Assembly: GCA_958417225.1 (NCBI GenBank)
Contig: CATZCM010000036.1
Coordinates: 1-12,534, forward strand
Direction of reading: 5' to 3'
From: an uncultured Eubacteriales bacterium
Lineage (GTDB): Bacteria; Bacillota; Clostridia; Oscillospirales; Acutalibacteraceae
Length of the DNA: 12,534 nt
Shown here: positions 1 to 7,693 of the stretch, one piece after another
Numbering within the stretch: the first letter of the stretch is position 1
How the letters are laid out: every line of letters starts with the position of its first letter
The notes under the pieces: generated by a model
What the model was told of the DNA's origin: nothing
What the model saw: only the letters and a program-made list of their open reading frames with translations
Database searches by the model: none
Program-made: the position numbers and the translations under genes

Positions 1-55
1 GGGCACTATAAATAATTATCACACTAACTTAGGTTGCGCGAACTAAAAGTTTTTT
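1..55. repeat. 55-bp direct repeat, copy 1
   Basis: Identical at every position to 132-186 (offset 131), ending in a run of T. It begins at the window edge, so its left boundary is unknown. It is followed by a weak hairpin around 59-76 (CTTTT/AAAAG arms around a TTTTCGAAAA core), unlike the hairpin after copy 2. No open frame of note runs through it. I read it as a non-coding intergenic repeat at the 3' side of ackA; whether it occurs elsewhere in the genome cannot be seen here. Confidence 0.9.
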
Positions 56-131
56 TACTTTTTCGAAAATAAAAGAATCAAAACACTTCGTACTGCAAAT
101 GTGTCATTTATTATTCTACAGATACAAACGC

Positions 132-186
132 GGGCACTATAAATAATTATCACACTAACTTAGGTTGCGCGAACTAAAAGTTTTTT
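132..186. repeat. 55-bp direct repeat, copy 2
   Basis: Perfect second copy of 1-55. It lies immediately downstream of ackA, one base beyond the foot of the hairpin at 188-211. A 76-nt unique spacer (56-131) separates the copies. Repeat followed by a variable A/T hairpin occurs twice, which suggests a modular intergenic element rather than a simple local duplication. Confidence 0.9.
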
Positions 187-187
187 G

Positions 188-211
188 CCTTCTTTTTTTC
201 AAAAAAGAAGG
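188..211 (-). other. Perfect 11-bp hairpin containing the ackA stop codon
   Basis: The arms CCTTCTTTTTT (188-198) and AAAAAAGAAGG (201-211) are exactly complementary around a 2-nt loop; in RNA the innermost pairs would probably open. The ackA TGA (199-201) lies at the tip. In the gene's direction the hairpin is followed by GCAAAAAAC, not a U-tract, so it is not a standard intrinsic terminator. A role in mRNA 3'-end formation or stability is inference. Confidence 0.6.
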
Positions 212-1401
212 TTTGCGGTATCTCTAGCTATCATTATTTCCTCGTTAGTTGGTATAACAAACACAGCCACCTTTGAATTATCCGTGGAAATTTTTCCTTC
301 TTTCCCGTGAACAAGCACATCATTTTGATTTTCATCAAGTTCAACGCCCATATACGTTAAGTACTTACATATACCAGTTCTATGAGAAGGTTGATTCTCT
401 CCAAGTCCTGCAGTAAACACTATTGCATCAACACCGTTCATTGCTGCTATATAGCTCCCAACAAACTTAGCAACTTGATATTCATACATATCCTGAGCAA
501 GTTTAGCACGTTCATTCCCACTTTCAGAAGCAGCAGTCACATCTCTATCATCGCTTGATACTCCAGAAATACCAAAGAGTCCAGATTTTTTATTTAAAAT
601 ATCATTCATATCACTTGGTGAAATATGTTCCTTTTCTTCGATAAAAGTAACAACAGATGGATCAAGCGTACCCGATCGAGATCCCATCATAAACCCATCA
701 AGAGGGGTCAACCCCATGCTAGTATCAATTACCTTACCGTGCTCTACTGCAGCTATAGAAGCTCCGTTTCCGAGATGGCATGTAATTATTTTCAAATCAC
801 TGATATCCTTATTTAAAAGCTCTGCACATCTATGGCTGACATATTTATGAGAGGTTCCGTGAAACCCATATCTTCTCACATGATACTTCTCATAATATTC
901 ATATGGTATAGCATACATATACGCTTTTGGTGGCATCGTCGCATGGAAAGCTGTATCAAAGACTACCACTTCAGGAACATTTTTACCAAATACGTCAATA
1001 CATGCACGAATAGCTTGCACGTGAGCCGCATTATGAAGTGGAGCTAAAGGAATAAGACTTTCTATTTTTTGTATTACATTTTCAGTGACGCGAACTGATT
1101 TTTTGAATATGGATCCACCTTGAACAATTCTATGTCCGATAGCACTAACTTCCTTAAGATTTTTTATAACACCGATTCCCTTATCGACGAGCAAATTTTT
1201 AACTGTAGTAAATGCTTCCTTGTGATCATGCATCGCAATAGGAATTTCCTTATTAACACCGTTAGCAGTTTTATACGACACAAAACTACTTTCCAGCCCG
1301 ATTCGTTCACAATTACCTTTTGCAATAACTGATTCATTTTCCATATCAATAAACTGATATTTTAAAGATGAACTCCCCGCATTAATAACCAATATTTTCA
1401 T
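199..1401 (-). CDS. ackA: Acetate kinase
   Basis: Cytoplasmic kinase interconverting acetyl phosphate plus ADP and acetate plus ATP, the ATP-yielding last step of acetate fermentation. The 400-residue product is full length for the family. Visible motifs: the N-terminal NAGSSSLK segment (residues 7-14), GHRIV with Arg91, FDTAFH (Asp149), RRYGFHGTSH (His181), the LGNGAS phosphate loop (210-215), MGSRSG (Arg242) and TNEEIMIARDT near the C-terminus (Glu388), matching the known catalytic set. One departure: the usual HRxVHGG reads HRIVQGG (Gln94). The open frame extends upstream to 1452, but ATG at 1401 starts exactly as relatives do and has a ribosome binding site 9 nt upstream; the longer form would overlap metG. 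It is the last gene of the operon, 22 nt after metG. No pta gene is in the window. Confidence 0.97.
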   Translation of the reverse strand: MKILVINAGSSSLKYQFIDMENESVIAKGNCERIGLESSFVSYKTANGVNKEIPIAMHDHKEAFTTVKNLLVDKGIGVIKNLKEVSAIGHRIVQGGSIFKKSVRVTENVIQKIESLIPLAPLHNAAHVQAIRACIDVFGKNVPEVVVFDTAFHATMPPKAYMYAIPYEYYEKYHVRRYGFHGTSHKYVSHRCAELLNKDISDLKIITCHLGNGASIAAVEHGKVIDTSMGLTPLDGFMMGSRSGTLDPSVVTFIEEKEHISPSDMNDILNKKSGLFGISGVSSDDRDVTAASESGNERAKLAQDMYEYQVAKFVGSYIAAMNGVDAIVFTAGLGENQPSHRTGICKYLTYMGVELDENQNDVLVHGKEGKISTDNSKVAVFVIPTNEEIMIARDTANLLF

Positions 1402-1410
1402 AACAAATCC

Positions 1411-1416
1411 ACTCCT
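1411..1416 (-). promoter_or_regulatory. Ribosome binding site fixing the ackA start
   Basis: AGGAGT on the minus strand, 9 nt before the ATG at 1401, in the short gap after the metG stop. It supports the 400-residue AckA over the 17-residue upstream extension. Confidence 0.8.
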
Positions 1417-1423
1417 ATAAAGA

Positions 1424-3043
1424 CTATTTTCCCATTTTAGAAAGTTCTTCATCTATGACCTTTTTATCGAGCCTCTCAAAAAGAATTTCTGATTTCTTTA
1501 ACGCTTCATTTGGTTTAATTTTTTCATATTCCCATTTATCGCTTGCACCAAACCAATCAAGTACTTTTTCGGAGGAAAATGGCGTAAACGGTTTCATCAG
1601 CACAGCAAATGACTTAATTGCATTCATACAATTATATATCGTATCAGCGCAAGCGGATTTATCCTCGTTTTTCACTGTAATCCATGGTTGTTCTTCATCA
1701 AAATACTTATTCATGTGACGTATCCCATCGAAAATCAATTCTAACGCTTCTCTAAACTCAGCTAACTCGATAAGCGATGCGCTTTTTTTGAATATTTCCT
1801 TTAACATACCAGATATTTGTGTATTTTCCTTACCATCAGGCACTTTACCTTCGAAATTTTTCTCCGCAAACACAAGTGTTCTGTTAATAAGGTTTCCGTA
1901 TGCGCCGAGTAATTCACCATTATTTGAATTTACGAATTCTCTCCACGAAAAATCAGTATCACGTTTTTCAGGACCATTTGAAATTAAAAAATACCTAATT
2001 GCGTCTGGATTATACTTTTCTATAACATCTGGAACCCACACAGCCCAATTTTGGCTTGTAGATATTTTTCTCCCCTCAAGTGTAAGATATTCCGAAGACA
2101 CTAGTTGTGTAGGAAGACCATAATCACTAAAGGCCATTAATTGAGCAGGAAGTATTAGGCTATGAAAGGGAATATTATCTTTTCCATGAACATAATAAGA
2201 TTTTGTATCATTACTCCAATACTTTTCAAAATCAAAATTTTCTTTTTCAGCCAATTTCATGGACGCAGTCAGGTACCCAAGCACTGCATCAAACCAAACA
2301 TATATTTTTTTATTTTCAAAACCTTTTATAGGGACATCAATTCCCCACGGCAAATCTCTAGAAAGTGCTCTATCTGGTAATCCCTCTTTCAAGTATCGTT
2401 CTGTCATATTCAAGCTATTTTTGCGCCAATTTTTACGTGACTTAAAATATTCCTTTAATCTATCCTCGAAAGCAGACAACTTAAAGAAAAGTTGCTTTTC
2501 AGTCCGAACAGTAGGTACACTAGAACATGTTTTACACTTACGTTCCTCGAGATCCATCGGACTTAATAAGGCACCGCAGTGGTCGCATTGATCACCGCGA
2601 GCTTTCTCGTGACAATGCGGACACACTCCTTCCACAAACCTATCTGCTAAAGCAATACCACATGTCTCACAATACAATTGTTGCACGTCTTTTGGCACAA
2701 TATATCCATTTTCATAAAATTTCTTTACAATTTCCTGAACTTTCTGTTTATGATACGGGTCATCAGTTCTGTTATATATATCATAGCTAAAACCTAACTT
2801 TTTAAAACAATTCGAAAACTCCTCATGGTACTTGTTAGTAATATCCTGAGGTGTTACGCCATTTTCCTTTGCACAAATCACAATTGGTGTTCCATGGCAG
2901 TCGCTTCCTGAAACATATAACACATCATCACCCTTTTGACGATGGTACCTAGCTAACACATCTCCCGGTAAAAGTCCCGCTAAATGTCCTAAATGCATTG
3001 ACCCATTTGCATACGGCCATGCTCCTCCCACAAAAATATTCAT
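1424..3043 (-). CDS. metG: Methionine--tRNA ligase
   Basis: Class I synthetase charging tRNA-Met with methionine. The 539-residue product has the catalytic core and anticodon-binding helices but no C-terminal EMAP/Trbp111-like domain, so it is the short form. Visible: HIGH-type motif HLGH (17-20), four CxxC pairs in the zinc insert (Cys125/128, 141/144, 153/156, 170/173) indicating the two-knuckle type, WFDAVLGY (250-257), HGKDN (286-290) and an NLINR helix (384-388) in the anticodon domain. The KMSKS loop reads KISTS (326-330), so its second lysine is threonine. The frame extends to a GTG at 3052, but that lies 1 nt from the ribosome binding site; ATG at 3043, 10 nt away, gives the normal MNIFVGGAWPYANG start. 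It follows nrdR by 14 nt and precedes ackA. Confidence 0.96.
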   Translation of the reverse strand: MNIFVGGAWPYANGSMHLGHLAGLLPGDVLARYHRQKGDDVLYVSGSDCHGTPIVICAKENGVTPQDITNKYHEEFSNCFKKLGFSYDIYNRTDDPYHKQKVQEIVKKFYENGYIVPKDVQQLYCETCGIALADRFVEGVCPHCHEKARGDQCDHCGALLSPMDLEERKCKTCSSVPTVRTEKQLFFKLSAFEDRLKEYFKSRKNWRKNSLNMTERYLKEGLPDRALSRDLPWGIDVPIKGFENKKIYVWFDAVLGYLTASMKLAEKENFDFEKYWSNDTKSYYVHGKDNIPFHSLILPAQLMAFSDYGLPTQLVSSEYLTLEGRKISTSQNWAVWVPDVIEKYNPDAIRYFLISNGPEKRDTDFSWREFVNSNNGELLGAYGNLINRTLVFAEKNFEGKVPDGKENTQISGMLKEIFKKSASLIELAEFREALELIFDGIRHMNKYFDEEQPWITVKNEDKSACADTIYNCMNAIKSFAVLMKPFTPFSSEKVLDWFGASDKWEYEKIKPNEALKKSEILFERLDKKVIDEELSKMGK

Positions 3044-3053
3044 TCTCAACACT

Positions 3054-3058
3054 CTCCT
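3054..3058 (-). promoter_or_regulatory. metG ribosome binding site overlapping the nrdR stop
   Basis: TAAGGAG: the nrdR TAA (3058-3060) runs directly into the AGGAG used by metG. Spacing to ATG 3043 is 10 nt. The arrangement favours translational coupling of metG to nrdR. Confidence 0.7.
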
Positions 3059-3513
3059 TATGTTCTATCTATCATTTTCTGCAGTTCCTGCATAAATGTA
3101 TTAACATCTTTAAATTGTCGGTACACAGATGCAAATCTCACATATGCAATTTCGTCTATATTTTTCAGTGCATCCATCGCAAGTTTACCGATCAATGTCG
3201 AATCAACCTCTTTTTTCAATGAATTCTGAAGTTTAGATTCAATAGTATCCACCACAGTTTCGAGAACTTCTATTGAAACCGGACGTTTTTCGCAAGATTT
3301 TAATAATCCTGATAAAAGTTTGGCACGATCAAATCTTTCACGAGATCGATTTTTTTTCACTACAATTATCGGAATATTTTCTACCGTTTCATACGTAGTA
3401 AATCGTTCTCCACATCCTATACATTCTCGTCTTCTGCGAATTCGCTTTCCATCGTCAGCCGATCTTGAATCGATAACTTTACTGTCCTCTTTCCCACAAA
3501 AAGGGCATTTCAA
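3058..3513 (-). CDS. nrdR: Transcriptional repressor NrdR
   Basis: Zinc- and nucleotide-binding repressor that senses ATP/dATP and shuts off ribonucleotide reductase operons through NrdR boxes. The 151-residue length is typical. An N-terminal zinc ribbon has Cys3-Cys6 and Cys31-Cys34 with the basic stretch KRIRRRRE between them (23-30); an ATP-cone follows (about 46-136), including VVKKN.SRERFDR.KL and YVRFASVYRQF. The start is a TTG: the frame reaches a GTG at 3522, but that GTG overlaps the ribosome binding site. TTG at 3513 has 8-nt spacing and yields the family N-terminus M-[KR]-CPFCG. It lies 36 nt after argS, and the metG ribosome binding site overlaps its stop. No ribonucleotide reductase gene is in the window, so its targets are elsewhere. 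Confidence 0.95.
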   Translation of the reverse strand: MKCPFCGKEDSKVIDSRSADDGKRIRRRRECIGCGERFTTYETVENIPIIVVKKNRSRERFDRAKLLSGLLKSCEKRPVSIEVLETVVDTIESKLQNSLKKEVDSTLIGKLAMDALKNIDEIAYVRFASVYRQFKDVNTFMQELQKMIDRT

Positions 3514-3521
3514 AGACCTCA

Positions 3522-3526
3522 CTCCT
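3522..3526 (-). promoter_or_regulatory. Ribosome binding site that sets a TTG start for nrdR
   Basis: AGGAG within AAGAGGAG on the minus strand. It overlaps the first base of the GTG at 3522 and so cannot serve it, but lies 8 nt before TTG 3513. Confidence 0.75.
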
Positions 3527-3549
3527 CTTAATTGATTTCACATTAATGG

Positions 3550-5229
3550 TTACATAACTTCAGGTGCATCGATTTTGAACATAACCAGTATATTTTTAAG
3601 CACCACACGCACCGCATCACAAAGAGTAAGTCTTGCTAACATTAATTTTTCATCATCACACTTCACACGACACGAGTTATAGAACTTATGAAACAAAGTT
3701 GCAAGGTCAATAACATATCTTGTTATACGAGAAGGATTGTATGTTTTGGCTGCGATTTGAATTTCTTCTGTAAGCTTTGCAAGCTGACGAATAATATCAA
3801 GTTCTTCAGGGCTTTGCAAAATCATCAAATCTTCAACTGAACAATTCTTTATTTTCACACCCATAGCAGCAAGGTTTTTCACAATACTGCATATACGTGC
3901 ATGTGCGTACTGCACATAATAGACAGGGTTTTGAGAATCCTCTTTAACTGCCAAATCTAGATCAAAGTCCATTTGTGAATTAGATTCGCGTAAATTGAAA
4001 TAAAACCTCGCAGCGTTAACAGGAACCTCATCCAAAAGATCTGCAAGTTGAATTGCTTTACCTGTTCTCTTGCTCATTTTAACGATTTCTCCATTACGAA
4101 CTAGTTTTACAAGTTGCATTAATACCACATCTAACTTTGACGGATCTACTCCAAGTGCAGACATAGAACTTTTCATTCTAGCAACATGCCCATGATGGTC
4201 TGCTCCCCAAACATCTATACACTTATCAAACCCACGTACAATAAATTTATTTCTATGATATGCAATATCCACAGCAAAATATGTTGGGAACCCATTTGCA
4301 CGAAGTAAAACTTCGTCCTTATCAAGACCTAAATCCGTAGTTTTAAACCAAAGCGCACCATCCTTTTCATAAGTCATACCTTTTTCCTTAAGGATATCAA
4401 TTGTTTCTTTAACCTGCCCGCTTTTGTGCAAAGAGCTTTCATAGAACCAGTTATCATACGTTATGCGATATTTTTCAAGGTCTGATTTCATCTTAGCAAT
4501 GTTTTTAGGAAGCGCAAAATCCACAAGTTTTTGTTTTCTTGTTTCTGGATCAATTTCATATAAATCATTACCATATTTATCAAAGTACTCCTTAGCAAGT
4601 TCAGTTATATCTTCGCCGTGATACCCATCCTCAGGAAATTCTACACTATCCTCACCATCTATGATTTGAAGGTATCTTGCTTCAAGGGACTTAGCAAATT
4701 TATCTATTTGGTTACCCGCGTCATTAATATAAAATTCCTTTGATACGTTGTATCCAGCTGCACTCAAAACCGCCGACAAACAATCACCCAAAGCTCCACC
4801 TCTTGCATTTCCAAGATGCATTGGACCAGTTGGGTTTGCAGATACGAATTCAACCTGAACTTTTTCTCCATTACCGTAATCCGATTTCCCATAAGTATCT
4901 TTGTGATCCATCACTTCCTTTAAGATCATCGGGAAAAGTTCACTTTTCGGAAAAAAGTTAATAAACCCTGGTCCAGCGATTTCACTGCGTTCTAATAACA
5001 TGTCAGTAAAATCCAACTTATCTATAAGTAACTGAGCTATTTTTCTTGGAGGCATACTCAAAAGTCGTGCAGATATCATTGCAATATTCGTTGCAAAAAT
5101 CCCGTGATTCAAATCATCCGGTATTTCCGTTATGAAATCAAACCCTTCAGGGATTTGTGTATACTGAGCTAATGCATCCAATAACGCTTGGTCTAACTTC
5201 GATTTTACTTGTTGTATTATTTTCGACAT
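3550..5229 (-). CDS. argS: Arginine--tRNA ligase
   Basis: Class I synthetase charging tRNA-Arg with arginine; enzymes of this family need bound tRNA to activate the amino acid. The 559-residue length is normal. An N-terminal additional domain (about 1-115) precedes the catalytic core with NPTGPMHLGNARGG (132-145; HIGH motif HLGN 138-141), the ADHHGH segment (343-348) and KMSKRTG (384-390). The DALR anticodon-binding domain runs from about 430 to the end, including the VYYVQYAHAR helix. ATG at 5229 has AGGA 8-9 nt upstream. It is flanked by DUF1934 (20 nt) and nrdR (36 nt). In Bacillus subtilis the DUF1934 gene ywiB also directly precedes argS, so the adjacency is conserved. Confidence 0.97.
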   Translation of the reverse strand: MSKIIQQVKSKLDQALLDALAQYTQIPEGFDFITEIPDDLNHGIFATNIAMISARLLSMPPRKIAQLLIDKLDFTDMLLERSEIAGPGFINFFPKSELFPMILKEVMDHKDTYGKSDYGNGEKVQVEFVSANPTGPMHLGNARGGALGDCLSAVLSAAGYNVSKEFYINDAGNQIDKFAKSLEARYLQIIDGEDSVEFPEDGYHGEDITELAKEYFDKYGNDLYEIDPETRKQKLVDFALPKNIAKMKSDLEKYRITYDNWFYESSLHKSGQVKETIDILKEKGMTYEKDGALWFKTTDLGLDKDEVLLRANGFPTYFAVDIAYHRNKFIVRGFDKCIDVWGADHHGHVARMKSSMSALGVDPSKLDVVLMQLVKLVRNGEIVKMSKRTGKAIQLADLLDEVPVNAARFYFNLRESNSQMDFDLDLAVKEDSQNPVYYVQYAHARICSIVKNLAAMGVKIKNCSVEDLMILQSPEELDIIRQLAKLTEEIQIAAKTYNPSRITRYVIDLATLFHKFYNSCRVKCDDEKLMLARLTLCDAVRVVLKNILVMFKIDAPEVM

Positions 5230-5249
5230 AAAAAAAATCCTTTCATAAA

Positions 5250-5711
5250 TTATTTGTCACTCGCAATTTTTTCAATTACGACTTGAATTGTATTATAACT
5301 TGCTATATTGGAATTCACATCTAAAGTGTATACAGCCTTGATGCATCCTCCGTTTTCATTCAAATCAACATCAATTTCCTCCGTACATATGCCTATTGTA
5401 AAATTCCCTTCTTCCATAGAATAATAGCACAAATGTCTTTTTCCCTTTTCCAATATGATTTGAGAGCGAATGTTTCCCGTTTTGGTCATAGTGACGAGTT
5501 TATTGCCATCCACATTCAAAATTGCTTTTGTTTTAATATTTGGATTATCCTCATCATACTCGTAGTACATTACAACTGCTCTATCTCCGTTATATTTAAA
5601 TGATCCAAGTGATGTTAAAGCAATTTCACTTGCTTCATTATTAGCAGTTTGTTTTCCGATTACCGATATAATATACTCCTCTTTAATATCCGATTCAGTG
5701 TGTCGACTCAT
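5250..5711 (-). CDS. DUF1934 (YwiB-type) beta-barrel protein
   Basis: Small (about 153 residues) protein without signal peptide or membrane segment, rich in beta-strand patterns (IISVIGKQT, AVVMYYEYDED, GGCIKAVYTLDV). The features resemble the DUF1934/YwiB family, described as calycin-like beta-barrels of unknown function, and the position directly upstream of argS matches B. subtilis ywiB. The conserved signals seen are the first strand ending in GxQ, an LGSFKYNG turn and a Y(Y)EYDEDNP acidic stretch. The frame begins at ATG 5729, immediately after the murI TAA but without a good ribosome binding site. ATG 5711 has an AAAAGAG 8 nt upstream and is preferred; ATG 5717 is also possible. I infer cotranslation with argS; no function is assigned. 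Confidence 0.78.
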   Translation of the reverse strand: MSRHTESDIKEEYIISVIGKQTANNEASEIALTSLGSFKYNGDRAVVMYYEYDEDNPNIKTKAILNVDGNKLVTMTKTGNIRSQIILEKGKRHLCYYSMEEGNFTIGICTEEIDVDLNENGGCIKAVYTLDVNSNIASYNTIQVVIEKIASDK

Positions 5712-5729
5712 TCGCATCACTCTTTTCAT

Positions 5730-6551
5730 TTAATAATTTTCTATATCTATCTTCTGTACCTTGCAAGGAATAAATTCTCCTAAAAAAGTCTTAGCCAATT
5801 CAGAAAACGTCTTAGGTGAATCACTCACATAAAAATTTCGAGTAACTTTGTTATTAACTGTTTGCAAAAGATTATTTTCATTTAATAAATTTTTGGCATA
5901 CTGAGCAGCTTCTTTGCCAGAATCAACTAATACTACATTTTCCCCAATTACATTTCGGATTGCCTCACTTATAAGGGGATAATGTGTACACCCTAAAATT
6001 AACGTATCCATACCTAATTCCACTAACGGGGAAATATATCTTTCAACTGCACCTTTAACAACCGGATCATCTGCTTTAGTAAAACCGCTTTCAATCATTG
6101 GTGCAAATAACGGGCATGATTGCTCATATAAAGTTATTTCTGGATCAATTCTAAGAAGTGACTTTGCATACGACTTGCTGTTAATCGTAGCGCTTGTCCC
6201 AATAATGCCTATTTTTTTATTTTTGGAATATTTCGCAGCAGCTAATGCTGTAGGTCTAACTACCCCGGTAAATGGAATTCCGTTAATATCATAGATATTT
6301 TCCATTAGAGAACTGACAGTTCCACAAGCAGCGATAATAAATTTAACATCTTGTGAAATTAAAAAAGCGATATCCTGTTTAGCGTATTTCAATATTGTAT
6401 CACAGCTTTTCATTCCATAAGGTACTCTTCCTGTGTCACCAAAGTAAATTATATTTTCACTAGGGAGAACTCTCTGTAATTCACGTATTGCAGTGAGTCC
6501 CCCAACGCCAGAGTCAAACACCCCAATGGCTTTATTTTGATTATTTGTCAT
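5730..6551 (-). CDS. murI: Glutamate racemase
   Basis: Cofactor-independent racemase converting L-glutamate to the D-glutamate added by MurD to the peptidoglycan stem peptide. The product is 273 residues. Visible: the N-terminal FDSGVGGLT (Asp13 as proton-transfer residue), YFGDT.RVPYG (36-46), first catalytic cysteine Cys76 in AACGTVSS, and second catalytic Cys188 with His190 in LGCTHYPL. In most racemases the first motif is ACNT; here Asn is replaced by Gly77. The frame extends to 6575, but ATG 6551 with AAAGGG 9 nt upstream gives the usual N-terminus. The start overlaps the ddl stop by 11 nt (ATGACAAATAA), a sign of coupled translation with the other D-amino-acid enzyme of wall synthesis. 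Confidence 0.95.
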   Translation of the reverse strand: MTNNQNKAIGVFDSGVGGLTAIRELQRVLPSENIIYFGDTGRVPYGMKSCDTILKYAKQDIAFLISQDVKFIIAACGTVSSLMENIYDINGIPFTGVVRPTALAAAKYSKNKKIGIIGTSATINSKSYAKSLLRIDPEITLYEQSCPLFAPMIESGFTKADDPVVKGAVERYISPLVELGMDTLILGCTHYPLISEAIRNVIGENVVLVDSGKEAAQYAKNLLNENNLLQTVNNKVTRNFYVSDSPKTFSELAKTFLGEFIPCKVQKIDIENY

Positions 6552-7620
6552 TACATCTAGCCCTTTGTACAGCAAATTCTAATAACCTCTCAACTAACTC
6601 AGAATTTGTAACTCCGACATTTTCCATTAATTTTGGGTACATACTAATCGATGTACATCCAGGTATAGTATTTATTTCATTTAATAAAACTCGGTTTGTC
6701 CCGCTTTGTACAAAGAAATCCACACGAGATAATCCTGTACATCCCATAATAGCATATGCCTTAGCTGCAACACTTCTAATCTTTTCAGAAATTTCTTCAT
6801 CTAAATGTGCCGGAATAAAAAGTTTTGATGTATTGCTTAAATATTTTGCCTCATAGTCATAAAAGTCATTAGATGGCGCAATTTCACCTACCATAGATAC
6901 AATCGGGTGTTCATTACCCAAAACTGCACATTCGACTTCTTTACCAATTATGGTTTCCTCGAACAAAATTCGATTATCTTCACGAATAGCAACTTCTATT
7001 GCTTTACATAGTTCATCTCGATCATTAACCTTACTCACACCAACTGATGAACCTGCCTTAGAAGGTTTGACAAAAATAGGATATTGCAAATTTTTTTCAA
7101 TTTTACTCACAACTGCATTTTTGTCATCTTTATACTCCCAATCCCAGATTGAATCAAACTTAGCTTTTTCAATTCCCCCGTTTGTTAGCATAACGTTTGT
7201 GATCACTTTATCCATACACGTAGCAGACGCAATCATATCACAACCCACGTACGGAATTCCCGCTAACTCAAAAAGTCCCTGAATCGTACCATCCTCACCA
7301 TTTTTCCCGTGCAGCACCGGATAAACTACATCTATCGGAATTAATTCCCACTTATCTTCAGTGAATACCAGTAAACCTTTGCGTTTACGGTCTGGTGATA
7401 TGATAGCAGGTTTATTTTTGGGATCAGATTGCCATTCTCCTGTAGGTATTTTGTCTATGTCGCCAAAATATAAAAACCATGCTCCTTCTTTAGTTATACC
7501 AATTTTGTATACATTATATTTCTCTTTTGAGATATTACTAAGTACAAATTGTACTGACATTATCGATATCTCATGTTCAGAAGAGACGCCCCCGAAAATA
7601 ACTGCAATATTTTTTTTCAT
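6541..7620 (-). CDS. ddl: D-alanine--D-alanine ligase
   Basis: ATP-grasp ligase forming D-Ala-D-Ala, later added by MurF to UDP-MurNAc-tripeptide. Length is 359 residues. Visible: GGVSSEHEIS (10-19, Glu15 contacts the first D-Ala), HGKNGEDGTIQG (104-115), VKPSKAGSSVGV (184-195, ATP and omega region), FYDYEAKY (253-260), SRVDFF (298-303, metal-binding Asp301) and NEINTIPG (314-321). The EAKY tyrosine is the residue associated with D-Ala rather than D-lactate as second substrate, so this looks like the housekeeping enzyme, not a Van-type ligase; that reading is inference. ATG 7620 has AGGAG 9 nt upstream. It precedes and overlaps murI. Confidence 0.96.
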   Translation of the reverse strand: MKKNIAVIFGGVSSEHEISIMSVQFVLSNISKEKYNVYKIGITKEGAWFLYFGDIDKIPTGEWQSDPKNKPAIISPDRKRKGLLVFTEDKWELIPIDVVYPVLHGKNGEDGTIQGLFELAGIPYVGCDMIASATCMDKVITNVMLTNGGIEKAKFDSIWDWEYKDDKNAVVSKIEKNLQYPIFVKPSKAGSSVGVSKVNDRDELCKAIEVAIREDNRILFEETIIGKEVECAVLGNEHPIVSMVGEIAPSNDFYDYEAKYLSNTSKLFIPAHLDEEISEKIRSVAAKAYAIMGCTGLSRVDFFVQSGTNRVLLNEINTIPGCTSISMYPKLMENVGVTNSELVERLLEFAVQRARCNDK

Positions 7621-7640
7621 AAATCATAACTCCTCATTTA

Positions 7641-7662
7641 TCGACTACGTTAAAGCAGTCGA
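7641..7662 (-). other. Small hairpin in the HD-ddl gap
   Basis: TCGACT (7641-7646) and AGTCGA (7657-7662) are complementary around 10 nt and extend by a G-U and a C-G pair on the minus strand. It sits 6 nt upstream of the ddl ribosome binding site (7630-7634) in the longest gap of the operon (73 nt). No U-tract follows. It could be a processing or translation-modulating hairpin, or chance. Confidence 0.35.
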
Positions 7663-7693
7663 ATAATTTAGTAAATTAAATTTGATACAAACG

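Noticed and set aside
1..186. CRISPR-like repeat-spacer-repeat
   Set aside because: Only two copies of 55 bp with a 76-nt spacer, no palindromic repeat of the usual length and no cas genes. Better read as an intergenic repeat.
1402..1452. 17-residue N-terminal extension of AckA
   Set aside because: It would overlap metG, and ATG 1401 has a well-spaced ribosome binding site and the family N-terminus.
625..2790. Plus-strand open frames of 60-110 codons inside ackA and metG
   Set aside because: They are antisense shadows of strongly recognised genes, without ribosome binding sites or family features.
6552..6575. Longer MurI start inside ddl
   Set aside because: No ribosome binding site at suitable spacing; ATG 6551 has AAAGGG at 9 nt and the standard start.
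6541..7620. Vancomycin-resistance type (D-Ala-D-Lac or D-Ser) ligase
   Set aside because: FYDYEAKY keeps the tyrosine linked to D-Ala specificity, and there are no vanH/vanX/vanT-like neighbours; the murI neighbour fits a housekeeping ligase.
7684..7693. GATACAAACG shared with 121-130
   Set aside because: A 10-nt match with unrelated flanks, consistent with chance.
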